From positions 5,305,896 through 5,369,895 of the forward strand of contig OY992837.1 of the NCBI GenBank assembly GCA_963921425.1: 64,000 bases of DNA. Direction: 5' to 3'. Of the stretch, positions 13,298 to 24,939 are shown one piece after another. Numbering within the stretch: position 1 is the first letter of the stretch; each line of letters starts with the position of its first letter. The notes under the pieces were generated by a model, which did no database searches, was not told where the DNA came from, and saw only the letters and a list, made by a program, of their open reading frames with translations. The position numbers and the translations under genes are program-made. Origin of the DNA: Dryas octopetala (lineage: Eukaryota > Streptophyta > Magnoliopsida > Rosales > Rosaceae).

Positions 13298-13918
13298 TCA
13301 CTCAATTGGGATCATAACCTCATTAGTCCTAAATGGAGGTAAGGTAATCCAAGGTGGGTTATACCTTGCCAGCAAAAACTCCCCTATAACCTTATACCCG
13401 TCTTTCTCCAAGCTCTTCTTCAGCTTCTCCACCTTCTCTTCCACCACTTTCTCTGTTGCCGCTCCCCCAAACTTCACCACCCCATACTTCCTCTCCCCCT
13501 CCTCCCTAATAACCACCCTCTCATCCACCGGCTTCGGCGCCTCCTCTGCCTTCTCATACTTAGCAGGCAACTTAAACTGCATTGTCACCATCTTCTTCTC
13601 GTCTTGGCCACCGCCACTCTTGGTCACAACCGGAGCTGTCATGGCAATCGTTTCAGCTGAGCTTTCTGGGGTTTTCGTTATCACTGGAGCTGTCATGGCA
13701 ATCTTCTCAGGTTTGGTGTTCTGGGGATTCCCAAAAGCGCCTATGTAATTGACCAACACAGTAAAGCCACCATCTTTGTCGCCCTTGAACTGTGATGGGT
13801 CATAGGTGACCTGGGCTATTACTGAAGCTGCATATTTGCGGATTTCATAGTCGATTGTCGATTTAATCACTTGGTATTTTGGTGTTTCCACCCCTATCTT
13901 CCCGAAAACCATGCCCAT
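13298..13918 (-). CDS. SOUL haem-binding family protein, copy B, 206 aa
   Basis: A single-exon gene, intact from MGMVFGKIG to MIPIE. Compared with copy A it has Val for Ala near the start, Ala in the first TAPV motif (the family state), FKLP instead of FLLP (a multi-base change), EEKVEKL instead of EMKVEKL, and an inserted Ile in PPWITLPPF from a 3-bp insertion. Each copy carries some derived residues, so neither is simply degraded. The first five codons are part of a 218-bp unit repeated three times upstream. Confidence 0.92.
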   Translation of the reverse strand: MGMVFGKIGVETPKYQVIKSTIDYEIRKYAASVIAQVTYDPSQFKGDKDGGFTVLVNYIGAFGNPQNTKPEKIAMTAPVITKTPESSAETIAMTAPVVTKSGGGQDEKKMVTMQFKLPAKYEKAEEAPKPVDERVVIREEGERKYGVVKFGGAATEKVVEEKVEKLKKSLEKDGYKVIGEFLLARYNPPWITLPPFRTNEVMIPIE

Positions 13919-14558
13919 GTTGAAACTAATAAGTTGGTACTCTCAGAGTCTCAGGCTTTGCTTAAGAGGTTGAGAAAATGGGGATGTAGTTTTGTTCTGG
14001 CTTGTTCAAGAACCTTTATATTGACCGATTTTGCTTGGGGAAGAGGTTTCTATTTTGACAACAGCGCTCTTGAACGAGGGGCTGATTTTGGTACATTCGT
14101 GGACTTTTTGTGTGGCCACCATAAAACCATGCCCATGTTGAAACTAATAAGTTGGTACTCTCAGAGTCTCAGGCTTTGCTTAAGAGGTTGAGAAAATGGG
14201 GATGTAGTTTTGTTCTGGCTTGTTCAAGAACCTTTATATTGACCGATTTTGCTTGGGGAAGAGGTTTCTATTTTGACAACAGCGCTCTTGAACGAGGGGC
14301 TGATTTTGGTGCATTCGTGGACTTTTTGTGTGGCCACCATAAAACCATGCCCATGTTGAAACTAATAAGTTGGTACTCTCAGAGTCTCAGGCTTTGCTTA
14401 AGAGGTTGAGAAAATGGGGATGTAGTTTTGTTCTGGCTTGTTCAAGAACCTTTATATTGACCGATTTTGCTTGGGGAAGAGGTTTCTATTTTGACAACAG
14501 CGCTCTTGAACGAGTGGCTGATTTTGGTGCATTCGTGGACTTTTTGTGTGGCCACCAT
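13905..14558. repeat. 218-bp x 3 tandem repeat of the SOUL copy B upstream region
   Basis: Units 13905-14122, 14123-14340 and 14341-14558 have an exact 218-bp period and are nearly identical; the few differences include gta/gtg near 14093 and a late gag/gtg. On the minus strand each unit carries a TATA-like TATAAAGG (14020-14013, 14238-14231, 14456-14449) followed by the first five SOUL codons, starting with two close ATGs. Only the unit next to the gene continues into the coding body. Copy A has a single diverged unit, so the triplication followed the segmental duplication. Confidence 0.95.
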
Positions 14559-14736
14559 TTAAATGGGCCTTTTAACTGGGTTTAAGACTTTGTATTTTTG
14601 GGCCTTAGGCCCATATCTCTAAGGAAACAACTTTTCCCCGCCCGATATAACCGCTTAACCCAACACTGGGTTATACCAGTTGCCAAACAGATCGTTAGGG
14701 CTAACCCAATCACGCCCTTATAAATATTTTTCGATT

Positions 14737-16690
14737 GCCATCTACACTCCCATGTTTGTAGAACCGCCAAAACCGGCTTCGCCGCCCTTTGCAGTTTCAA
14801 TCTCATGGCTATGCATCTTTTTTAAACTTGAGATTTGTTTTTGAGGTTCTCATATTAGTTATTCTGCTTCTTGAGTATTCAGTCATCTTTGAAAGTTTTT
14901 AATTTCGAACATTTGTTGAGTTTTGTGATTTTATTTTAATATTTTCGTATAATTCAAAACAAGCATCGGTGATGATTTTCTTAATACGTTATCCTTGCAC
15001 TATGATTGCCTGTGAAGAAAACCATGGGGAAGTTTGTTCTGAGATGCTATTTTCTCTTCATCGTAATTTATAATTATTTAACCTTTTAAAGTTTTTATTA
15101 TTTGCCCAGCTTTTCTTGTTTTTTATTTTTTTAATTTCTGGATCCATGATGTCACTTAATACTGCGTTATCTATCTGCAACTTCCCACAAGGAATTGAAG
15201 ATGATTTGAAGTTACTGAGATCTGATTGCTTTTCTTCTTTAGCTTTGTTTTTCATTGTTTTATGGAAATTTATAATCCGGATGAACATACTTAATTTAAT
15301 TTTGGCCTGAACAATGCTTTGTGGTTTGCACCAATGTTTGAACCACCTGCTTTTTTCTTTTTTTTGGTTTGTTTTAGCTGAAAAAGGGGAAATTTTATGT
15401 GTTGCAAAGTATCAATATATTCATACGAAAAGGTTTGATTCTGAGTAAAGAACAAAAGACTAAAGAGAAACAAAAAGTGCTAATCATAATTATTTTCGAA
15501 GTTCAATTGAGTAATAGTCTATAACTAGAAAAAGAAAAAACAAAACAAAACAAAAGGGTACTGTTTTTTAGTCATCAAAATCATTCTCAACAAGTTTGGT
15601 CCAAAGCCCAATGAAAAATGAAAAGAAAAGCTTAACTCGAATATGGCTAGCGGACCAAATGTACTTGAAAATTGGTCCAAACCCAAGAAAGAACGAATTA
15701 ACTAAGAAAAAACAAGAATTGAAGTTTATGACCCAATAAATTACACATGGGCTGGTGCCTTGAAGGGAATAAGGGATAAATTGCATTACTCTTTAGTATG
15801 AGAATTTACTATTTTTCTGTTTAATGTCATTTTCTGAAATAAAGTTTACAAACAAATTTTATCATTGTTTTTTTATTTCCATTAAACAAATAGTTCGTTA
15901 TTTTTTACTATTGTTATTAAATGTGTAAAATGGGTTGGCTTTGTTATATTAAAATTGAGGATCACACCACACATACTAATGAGTAATGTATCATGATTTA
16001 GGCCAAACACGGGATGTGATGGATTTTTGATATATAAATACAGCTTAAAAGTAAATCCAATTCCAATCCAACATAAATATGAATCGAAAGAACAATCACA
16101 TAACTTAAAGGAACACATGACTTGTTAAGATTAAGGTTCGTCACATACTTAGCACAAATGTTGACAAAATAATTGATAATCATGTTGTTATTCATCAAGG
16201 CATTAAACATGAAAGATCATTTTGAAAGGGAAAATGACAAATTTAGTCTCTATAGTTTGGTAGTTATTCCAATTTTATTCTTGTTATTTCAATTTTTCTA
16301 ATCAAATCATCGTAATTTCAATTGTTTCAATCAAGTTCAAAATTTTTTAAAAATTAGACCTACGCACATACCACATGCGTCATTAAGTTCTCATTAGTAT
16401 AGAGATAAAAACGATCAGCATACATTTTTAGCTTCCCACACCTTGACAAAATGGAATAATAGTTAGCTTTTATTTGAAATTTGGCTTGTATTTTATTATT
16501 TGAATTTGGGTTGTATGTAGAGAAGTAATAGTGTTGTTCTAAACATAGTATAAATGAGCTGCCCATGGTTTTGACTTTTGACTTTTGGTTACTCCAACAT
16601 TGAACCATATAGCCCCTTTCTTGTGGTAGAGTCGGTTTTGATGCCAGCCTAATGTTTTAAAAACAATATCTGTCCTACACCCAAATTTAA
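14737..16690. other. Intergenic region, no gene seen
   Basis: AT-rich, with short open frames only and no domain. It separates the duplicated block from the tubulin promoter. Confidence 0.7.
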
Positions 16691-16843
16691 AAGTTGTTTT
16701 CAAAATTCAAAATTCAAACCAAGAGAAACAGAATCCTCCACCTCAAATATCAACCGTCCATCTCCAATATCTTCCACAAATCACTACTCAAATTCCCGCT
16801 TCCCCTTTTAAATCCAACGTTGCAAATTTCAAACCTAAATTTG

Positions 16844-16852
16844 TATAAAAAT
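16844..16852 (+). promoter_or_regulatory. TATA box of the beta-tubulin gene
   Basis: TATAAAAAT lies about 145 bp before the ATG, preceded by AT-rich DNA and followed by a CT-rich leader. This is normal for highly expressed plant genes. Confidence 0.6.
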
Positions 16853-16942
16853 AACCCTCCGTCCCCACCCCGCTTTCTCATTCATTTCTTTTTGCCTCTC
16901 CATCTCTCTTGCTCTCTCTGTCTGAGATTCCTAAAACCCGCA

Positions 16943-16951
16943 AAACCCTAA
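16943..16951 (+). promoter_or_regulatory. Telo-box in the beta-tubulin 5' leader
   Basis: AAACCCTAA sits about 40 bp before the ATG. Telo-boxes in 5' leaders are linked to expression in cycling cells in plants. Confidence 0.55.
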
Positions 16952-16990
16952 CCCTTGTTCCGCTTTTCTCATTCCCCTTTTCACCTCAAG

Positions 16991-18957
16991 ATGCGTGAAA
17001 TTCTTCACATCCAGGGAGGCCAGTGCGGCAACCAGATCGGTGCCAAGTTCTGGGAGGTGATATGCACTGAGCACGGCATCGACGGCACCGGAAGGTACGA
17101 GGGTGAATCCGATCTCCAGCTCGAGAGGATCAATGTCTACTACAACGAAGCCAGTTGTGGTCGGTTCGTGCCCAGGGCTGTTCTCATGGACCTCGAGCCT
17201 GGCACCATGGACAGCGTCCGATCTGGACCGTACGGTCAGATCTTCAGGCCTGACAACTTCGTTTTCGGTCAGTCCGGTGCCGGAAACAACTGGGCCAAAG
17301 GTCATTACACTGAAGGTGCGGAGCTAATCGATTCAGTCCTCGATGTGGTGCGAAAGGAGGCTGAGAATTGTGATTGCCTGCAAGGTATTTGATAATTTTC
17401 CTAGTGGTTTGTTTATATATGTGTTTTAGGGTTTAGGGCTTGTGCTTGTAGTTTGGGTGCTTAGGTTGGGTTTGTTTGGAATTTCAGGGTTTCAGGTGTG
17501 CCATTCGCTAGGAGGAGGAACTGGGTCTGGAATGGGTACCCTCTTGATCTCGAAGATCAGAGAGGAGTATCCAGACAGGATGATGCTCACTTTTTCTGTC
17601 TTCCCGTCTCCTAAGGTCTCTGATACAGTGGTTGAGCCCTACAATGCAACCTTGTCTGTCCATCAGCTGGTTGAAAATGCAGATGAGTGCATGGTTCTTG
17701 ATAACGAAGCTCTTTACGACATTTGCTTCCGCACCCTCAAGCTCAGCACTCCAAGCTGTAAGTGCTTTTCAGTTTAATTTAATGCTGATTTACTTTAATT
17801 TTGAATTGGGGATACTGATTTTGATGATTTACTTTAATTCTGAGTTGGGGATACTGATCTTTGATGATTTACTTTAATTTGAATTGGGGATACTGATTTT
17901 TGATGATTTGCTTTCATTTTGAATTGGGGATACTAATCTTTTTGATTCACTTTCAATTTTGAATTGGGGATACTGATTTTTGTTGATTGACTATAATTTT
18001 GAATTGGGGATGCTGATTTTTGTTGATTTACTTTCATTTTCAATTGGTGATGCAGATTTTTGTTGATTTACTTTCATTTTGAATTGGGGATACTAATCTT
18101 TATGATTTACTTTCAATTTTGAATTGGTGATACTGATTTTTGTTGATTGACTTTCATTTTGAATTGGGGATGCTGATTATTGTTGATTGACTTTAATTTT
18201 GAATTGGGGATGCTGATTTTCGTTGACTTACTTTATTTTTGAATTGGGGATACTGATTGTTGTGTGTGTTGGTACAGTTGGAGATCTGAACCATTTGATT
18301 TCTGCAACCATGTCTGGGGTCACATGCTGTTTGAGATTCCCTGGGCAGCTCAACTCTGACCTCCGGAAGCTGGCTGTCAATCTCATCCCCTTCCCTCGTC
18401 TGCACTTTTTCATGGTGGGTTTTGCTCCGTTGACCTCTCGCGGTTCTCAGCAGTACAGAGCTCTGACAGTGCCGGAGCTTACCCAGCAAATGTGGGATTC
18501 TAAGAACATGATGTGCGCAGCTGACCCTCGCCATGGTCGCTATCTCACAGCCTCAGCCGTGTTCAGGGGCAAGATGAGCACAAAGGAAGTTGATGAGCAG
18601 ATGATCAATGTTCAGAACAAGAACTCCTCGTACTTTGTGGAATGGATTCCCCACAATGTCAAGTCCACTGTGTGTGATATCCCTCCCACAGGCTTGAAAA
18701 TGGCATCTACTTTCATTGGAAACTCAACCTCAATTCAGGAGATGTTCCGTCGTGTGAGTGAGCAGTTTACTGCCATGTTCAGGAGGAAGGCTTTCTTGCA
18801 TTGGTATACAGGGGAAGGCATGGATGAGATGGAGTTCACAGAGGCTGAAAGCAACATGAATGATTTGGTTTCAGAGTATCAGCAGTACCAGGATGCCACA
18901 GCTGAGGAGGATGAATACTATGAGGATGAGGAAGAGGAAGGTCAGGAGGAGATGTAA
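16991..18957 (+). CDS. Beta-tubulin, 3 exons, 447 aa
   Basis: Exons are 16991-17384, 17488-17757 and 18278-18957. Exon 1 is 394 nt, the standard plant beta-tubulin first exon, and both introns are at the usual positions. The protein forms microtubules as alpha/beta dimers. It starts MREI, the tetrapeptide that in animals mediates co-translational autoregulation of tubulin mRNA. It contains the GTP-binding signature [10 protein letters not shown] and ends in a Glu-rich acidic tail with [12 protein letters not shown]. Length is normal (about 445-450). Intron 2 is filled by a 12-unit minisatellite. The isotype cannot be fixed from sequence alone. Confidence 0.98.
17783..18260. repeat. Minisatellite in beta-tubulin intron 2 (12 units of about 40 bp)
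   Basis: The motif ttgaattggggatactgatt, joined by variable gatttactttaat-type spacers, occurs 12 times. Unit lengths are about 36-41 bp. It fills almost the entire intron from just after the donor to just before the acceptor. Confidence 0.93.
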
Positions 18958-20561
18958 TGCTTATAAGGGATGTAAAATGCTGCAACTTCCGGTTGCTGGT
19001 CTGTGCAATGCTATGGTGGGGGTTGTTTTGGGTAGCTGTAGTAGCTCATAATATTTTGTTAAAAACCAAACTTGTCTTCTGAATTTCAGTTTTCTTTTTA
19101 TGTTGCTGGGTAAACTGAGCTCTGTTATATGGGTAAACTTGTCATATTAATCTTTTCTAATGTGATAGCATGCTTTCTGAAACAATGTTAAACATTTACA
19201 AGCTCTTTTTCCTTCTTCAATGATAATGGCTTCTAAATGTGCAAGGAATGAAGCATTAATGGTTTTGAACTAGTGTAGTACTTTCCACCTCTGCTTTGGG
19301 TTTCAAACATCAGTTCTTGAATCTCTGTAACCTTCATAATGTCATCAATCGTAAATTTAACTATAATGCCACTTCTAAACAAGTCAGGTCTTTAAATCTC
19401 TGGCTGTCAACCCAAGTTTCAATGGGTTGGCAATGTTGAGTATGCGACTTCAAATAAATCATGGCTTGGTTCTCCCTGTTTTTTGGCCATGTGGCTTGGT
19501 TCTCAAGTATTAAAGTCTCAACATAAGTTACAATGGGTTGCCGGTTCCTCTTTGCTTCTACCACTTCTCCAAAGGGCCTCCCATGGTCAAGTCGTGAGAT
19601 TGAGTTAGTGTTAGTGAGTAAGTGAGAGATGGTTTTCAATAGTGGACGTACGCAATTAGGCTGGTTCGTTAGGATCGGCTTAAATAGCAAGTTCTTAATG
19701 TTGGCAATTGGCGGTTAGGTAGTTAAGCAAAGCAATGCAAATTGGCTGTTAGGGCGGTTTGCATAGTAGACCTGTATTGGGCTATTGTGAAAAATACTAA
19801 TATTGGGCTTCTCATGTAGTTGAATTTTGTTAGCCCCGGCCCAAATTCGTAATTAGCTCATCGTGATGTGCTAAAATCAATGTGTGTTAGCCGAAGCGAT
19901 GGGGCACGATGGTCTTTTACTAAATTGGAGGACGCGTGGTAAGATCAAAGCAACGGTGCCATGATGATAATGATATAGGAGTTTATAACTAAATGATAGC
20001 ATACTTAAATGAATGCAAAGGCTTGCTGGACCTCGAATCCTAAGCTTGAACTTTGTTTTATCTTTGATATGAACAAAGCGGTATGAGATCTCTGACTAAA
20101 GGCTTGCACTTGCCACACAGAAAAAGGCCAACCAAATAAAAGACTAGTATCTCTGACTAGAACAATTGTGAGCACTTACACCGCCCTGCATGGTAAAAAA
20201 AACCAGAAAAGAAGATATTGGGGCCTTCAATATCTATATGGTTCTAACAAGCTAGAAATGTGGTTTCAAAAGAAAACTTTAAAACAATTTGAGCGTTTAC
20301 CAGCATTGTGGTGAGTTATTCAAGTAAGAGTTGGGTTTTAACTTTTAACCATGCAATCTGAATTCTCAGTTCAAAGTGGAATCCCAGTGCTCCAACATTG
20401 GACAAACACTCTGCAACAAAACCTACTACATTTTGACAATTGACAGACAGGTTACTACAGCTACGAGTAATAACACAACAAAACCTGAAAATACAAACTA
20501 AAAAAATGAAGAAGATTGATTTACAGCACAACATACAACAGCCTCTTCCACCCTCAAACCT
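18958..20561. other. Intergenic region between tubulin and lectin genes
   Basis: Contains the tubulin 3' UTR (roughly to 19150) and, at the right end, the 3' UTR of the lectin gene on the other strand. No coding region is supported; the open frame at 19361-19690 has no domain. Confidence 0.7.
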
Positions 20562-21635
20562 CTACTGCTTTGCATCTTCCATGGCTTTATCTACAACTAC
20601 TTTGACTTTCTTGTACTCGAATTCTTTAGACTGCACTGCATACTCCTCCGGCACCACCGGACGCCTATTGCCGAAGATGGTCCAGAAATACAATCCAATG
20701 AAAGATATCAATGCTCCACATGCAACCCCAAAAATCATTGCAGCAAAAGCCCTCATTAAACAATCCTTTTTCTTTTCAACTGTAAGAGGCTTTGAGTTCT
20801 TAGCAAAGGCTTTAGGATCTAGTGGTTGTGAATGCATCCAGTGAGGCACATGCCTTTGCTCAAAGCTCCAAGAATGTATAAAACATGTCTGAGAAGAATT
20901 CCTATTCAGTGCACTTAAGCCTACAAACACTTCCTCTTCTTTCCACAATTTTGACAAGTCAATTGGGTACCATAGCAAAGTATCAGATGGCTTTGAATCA
21001 CCAAATTGGCTCAATCTAACCTCTAATCTATTTGAACCGGCTTCATAATCAATCCAAGCATGCGTTCTGTTCCCACTAGTTAGAGCCAAACTCTTACTTG
21101 AAGTATTGCTTACTTTATCTGATACTAAACTACCCACATCAATTCCCACATGAACCTTAAGAACAGAGGAATCATTCTTAGCATCCCTTAATGCCTTAAA
21201 TTTAACTGCAACAACCTTAAATTTACTTTTCCCATATCCTAGAGAAAGCCCAAAAGAGCTATTATCAAACACATTAAGATTGAAACCACTTGGAACCAGA
21301 ACAAAGGCCAAACCATCCCCATTTCCCGGGGACATAGACAATGAAAAATTCGTGGAGAAAGATACTGATTTCTGAGGTTTACCTTCATGAAACTTGATGG
21401 GTTTCTTGTACATAACTCGCCCAGCGCTTGAGTTCACTGAAATAGTAAGTTGAACTGCAGAGCCTCCATTAACAACCTCTGCATCCCCATAAAGAGCAAT
21501 ATTTGACTCAAAGCCTGGATCTTTACCGAATTTAGTGAACGAAAAAGAGGAGTTTGATTCTGAAGCTGAGGTTCTTAGGAAGAAAATGAGCAAACCAAAG
21601 GCAGCTAAGTAGTTGGAAATGGATAATGAGGCCAT
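20562..21635 (-). CDS. L-type (legume) lectin-domain membrane protein without kinase, 357 aa
   Basis: A single-exon gene. It has a signal peptide (about residues 1-24) and a legume-lectin/concanavalin-type domain to about residue 262, with FSTNFSLSMSP, GDGLAFVLVPSG and HAWIDYEAGSNRLEV as recognisable strands. A juxtamembrane segment, one transmembrane helix at about 297-321 and a short basic/acidic cytosolic tail of about 35 residues follow. L-type lectin receptor kinases share this layout but continue into a kinase; here a stop follows the tail, and no kinase frame exists downstream. Several NxS/T sites suggest glycosylation. Kinase-less relatives exist in plants, so this is probably a natural architecture. 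Ligand unknown. A telo-box (21742-21734, minus strand) lies 100 bp upstream. Confidence 0.9.
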   Translation of the reverse strand: MASLSISNYLAAFGLLIFFLRTSASESNSSFSFTKFGKDPGFESNIALYGDAEVVNGGSAVQLTISVNSSAGRVMYKKPIKFHEGKPQKSVSFSTNFSLSMSPGNGDGLAFVLVPSGFNLNVFDNSSFGLSLGYGKSKFKVVAVKFKALRDAKNDSSVLKVHVGIDVGSLVSDKVSNTSSKSLALTSGNRTHAWIDYEAGSNRLEVRLSQFGDSKPSDTLLWYPIDLSKLWKEEEVFVGLSALNRNSSQTCFIHSWSFEQRHVPHWMHSQPLDPKAFAKNSKPLTVEKKKDCLMRAFAAMIFGVACGALISFIGLYFWTIFGNRRPVVPEEYAVQSKEFEYKKVKVVVDKAMEDAKQ

Positions 21636-22848
21636 GGCTGAGATGGGTTAGAGCTGAATCTGGGTATGGATTAACCAGTGGGTTTCTAGTGGTTGGGGAA
21701 GAGACCCATTTGCATCTTAAGGTGAAATTTTTTTTAGGGTTTTAAAGTAGAATGCAGAGGAAGAAAGTAAGGAATAAGGAGGGGGTTAGCTTGGAGGTTG
21801 TGAAAATTAAATACGCTTACTCGTTTCTGCAAACTCTCTGAGTCACTTTCTCTCAGTGGTTGCTGACTGGGGGAATATAGTAAAGGACTTTTTTCATTTG
21901 TGCCCTTAGACTTATGTTAAATTATCATCAAGTGTCCTCTATGTTTTGTGTATTCACAAATCTCCCTACACATTTTGTAACTTTTATTGGTAATGAATTG
22001 ATGATAAACTTTATGAAATTACCTTTTTTCTTTTTCTGGTCCTACATATATAATGCAATAGAGCATCTTCAATTATGCAACAAAAGTCGGACCATTATCA
22101 ATTGATCATTACCCTTTTACTAAATAGTAAATACAACATAGGCAGACTATGGTACATTGGTGCTAGCTCACTAGCATAGCATATCATTAACAAATCCAAA
22201 TAAGCCAAGCATTAGGTGGGTTTGCAGAATATCTTTAAATTTGGAGTTGCATATGTCAATTTACCTAAAAATAACCTTTAAAAAGGACAGCTGTATATAC
22301 AGATTAGAGAGCAGGAGTGTAGAGTTTTTAATATTTTCTTTTTTGTTTTCTCATGAAAAAGTTTTTGTGGGAAGTGGGTTGGGGATGACTGGTGAGTGAG
22401 GGAGTGAGATATGTCTTCTGATATTGTAAAGGGGACCGTGGCCCAACCAAAGCAAAGTGTTGATAAACACCAAACAGAGGGTGTTGTGCATCGTGCCTAC
22501 TTTAGCAAGCTCTTTTCAGTAAAAAACTAATGTGCGCGTGCTTTTGTGTCCTCTACTCTTCTTGGAATAAACAAAAGGATGGGTTTCATCCATTAATGCA
22601 AATATTATTATAAGAGTCCTCATCTCACTGACCGACTGTAACACAAACGAGTTTAACGAACCTTCTTCAATTTGTCCATTTGTTTCATACCATTTTTTAT
22701 TTTCTGATGTTATATTATTTTTAGGCTTTATTATATTTTATTATCTGAATTTTAAATTTAATCTCACTTCATCCTTTAAAAAAAATTGTCCGTTTACGGT
22801 GTTTACTATATGAATTAAAAATTTGTTGTAATGTATTATTTTTACTTA

Positions 22849-23008
22849 TTTTGTCTAAATTTTTGTTAAAAATAAGAGTGTTTTAATTTTTTCAAGTTAA
22901 TTTTTTATTGTATCAAAGCAAATAAAGTGTAAAAAAATTATTTTTTTCTAACAATAAAAACTTGAAAAAAAATTAAAACACTCTTATTTTTTAAAATTTA
23001 GACAAAAT
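22849..23008. mobile_element. MITE-like long hairpin 1
   Basis: The left arm at about 22849-22912 is the near-perfect reverse complement of the right arm at about 22951-23008, with a loop of about 38 bp. Shared core words include ttttgtctaaat, aataagagtgttttaatttt and ttcaagtt. Weaker arm similarity extends outwards. The element is AT-rich with no coding capacity, as in MITEs; the termini and target duplication are not clear. Confidence 0.65.
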
Positions 23009-24195
23009 TAATTAGAGGTACCGATGTAGTATATTGCAAAATGTAAAAAAAATTTACTTTTATACAATTCATATGGTTGGACCATCTTTTTTCGTGGTCA
23101 TTAATGGTGGGAATTGAATGCTATATGTGTGTACGTTTTTGGTAGGTTGCATTTACCACATGGGGGAGATAGTTAATGCAATCAGCTGTTTCAAGTTTAA
23201 TTCAGATTTCAGAACTGGCCTGGTGTTGCATTAAATGGCCTGCTCCTGCAGTCAATTACTCCCAAGTGGTATGATTCGTGACATTGGTACTTGGTCAGTA
23301 CAATATTTTGGTTGGTGCTACAGTGGTGAATTTTAGTGGGCAAAACCCAATGGTGAATTTGAAAGGTTTTTTTTTTTTTTTTTTTTTCGGCCAATGAATT
23401 TAACAGGTTTATCAAGGAGAAAACTTTAATGGACAAACAACTTATGAGAAAAATATAAAGTGTATATTTCCGATTTTCATTTAAACTGAAATTTGTGTGG
23501 ACTATGGAGTCCATATCCCTTGTGTAATTCAAAATATGTCTTATGTGATTCAAATTCAATAATTAATTTTCATTTTAGATATAAATAAAGAGGACCCTCT
23601 TCCAATATAAATGGGGTATTCACATGGTATTTAGAAATACATATTATAGGTATCAATAAATGCAAGCATTAAAGTGAGAGAATGGGACGAAATGAAGCAA
23701 ATAGAAGAAAAAGACAGTTCATACATTCCCACTTTATTGGTTATTAAGATTCAATTTATTTGGTCCCCTCTCAATTGTCTCATCTTCAACCAAGATAAAA
23801 CTCTGTAGTCAAGAGCCCTCAAACAACGAAAAAGCTCAAGGATTGGAGAATTCACCATGAATCCTTGTTCGTATGCTTGGCCAAATTCAGTCAGCTGTTT
23901 GAAAACACAAGGAAGGTGTTTCTCTATTCATTCCAAAATGTTTTATGAGTAATGCAACTTACACAAAATGTGGGACTTGGGTTAGACGCCTGACTAACCA
24001 ATCTTAATCTATTGGACAATTTCCGGTAACAATATTTGATAAGTTGCTAAATATGCATATAATACTTGTATGATTATAAGAGAGATATTATTCATATTCT
24101 TCAGTATACCTTTTTTACTGACATTTTTATTATTATTTTTATTTTACAGTGTAAGTTCATGATCGAAATTGTTTATATTTTAGATTTAACTAAAA

Positions 24196-24364
24196 AGATT
24201 ATCTCTGTAAAAAATCAAACAAATCGAAAATCGTTTGGTTATAAAATTGTGATCAAATAAACATATAATTTTAGTAATAATTTGATTCACTTTTTATTTA
24301 TTTGATAACGATTACATAACTAAATAATTTTTGATTTAATTAATTTTTTACAGAGATAATCGTT
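24196..24364. mobile_element. MITE-like long hairpin 2
   Basis: Arms of about 68 bp (24196-24263 and 24296-24364) are imperfect reverse complements. Both carry gattatctctgtaaaaaat-type and gatcaaataaa/gataacgatta-type blocks around a loop of about 32 bp. It has no coding capacity and is unrelated to the hairpin at 22849. Confidence 0.65.
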
Positions 24365-24939
24365 AAATAATTATTTAAAAAATAAGCATTTCTGATTATA
24401 AAAATATCCTATAAATAAGAATAATAAAAAAAAATACCGGTAAAGAAAATGAGTCAAAGAAAGTGAATAGCATTCTCTGATGATAAAACGCTCGAGCAAA
24501 AGCCAACAGAATTTTTCTGTCCAGTGCATGCCACCTTTATTGTATGTGCTGGCAAATTCAATTGCTTTGTGCCGTGAGTTTTCACAAATAGAAAATGCAA
24601 GGACCACCATTTGGAGCAGGCAGTGTTGCCCATTAAATAATGAAGCGGCCCATTAAAAAATAATGACACAGAAGGACCCAAGATAATAATAAACAATAAT
24701 GTAGCAGAAAAGTAAGGTAAGTGGGCTGGTTATGGATTAGAATTTGCCATCTTGGAGGAAGAAGTTTTTAGTCTGTAAATCTCCACTTTGTTCATGAACT
24801 GGAGGAAGACTCTTATGCTATTGAGGATGACAGGAGCACTCCCTTATATCATGATAATTGACAAACCTTTATCCCAGACCTAATTTACCTATTGTCAACA
24901 TTGGAATGTTCCTTCTATTGGTTGCTAGCTCTTTCTTGC

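Larger units (their letters stand above)
11165..14736. repeat. Tandem segmental duplication, copy B (about 3.6 kb, rearranged)
   Basis: Copy B consists of the FLN1 3' fragment (11165-11805), a deletion of about 1.38 kb relative to copy A (7285-8662 missing) with 2-3 bp of A-rich microhomology at the join, then the Yos1-like gene, the orphan exon and the SOUL gene. Two extra 218-bp units follow upstream of SOUL. Homology ends at about 14736, where the sequences diverge after a shared gatt. Confidence 0.93.

Noticed and set aside
13871..14585. Three overlapping frames sharing the same sequence
   Set aside because: They arise from the 218-bp repeats upstream of SOUL copy B; no known domain.
23367..23394. 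T-run plus cggcc as a clear micro-retroposon
   Set aside because: Flanking similarity is imperfect (about 14 of 18), so it is listed only as a possible old member and not as a separate feature.
24371..24696. Overlapping minus frames with a few coding-like words
   Set aside because: Neither has a family signature; could be a degraded fragment, but I cannot support it.
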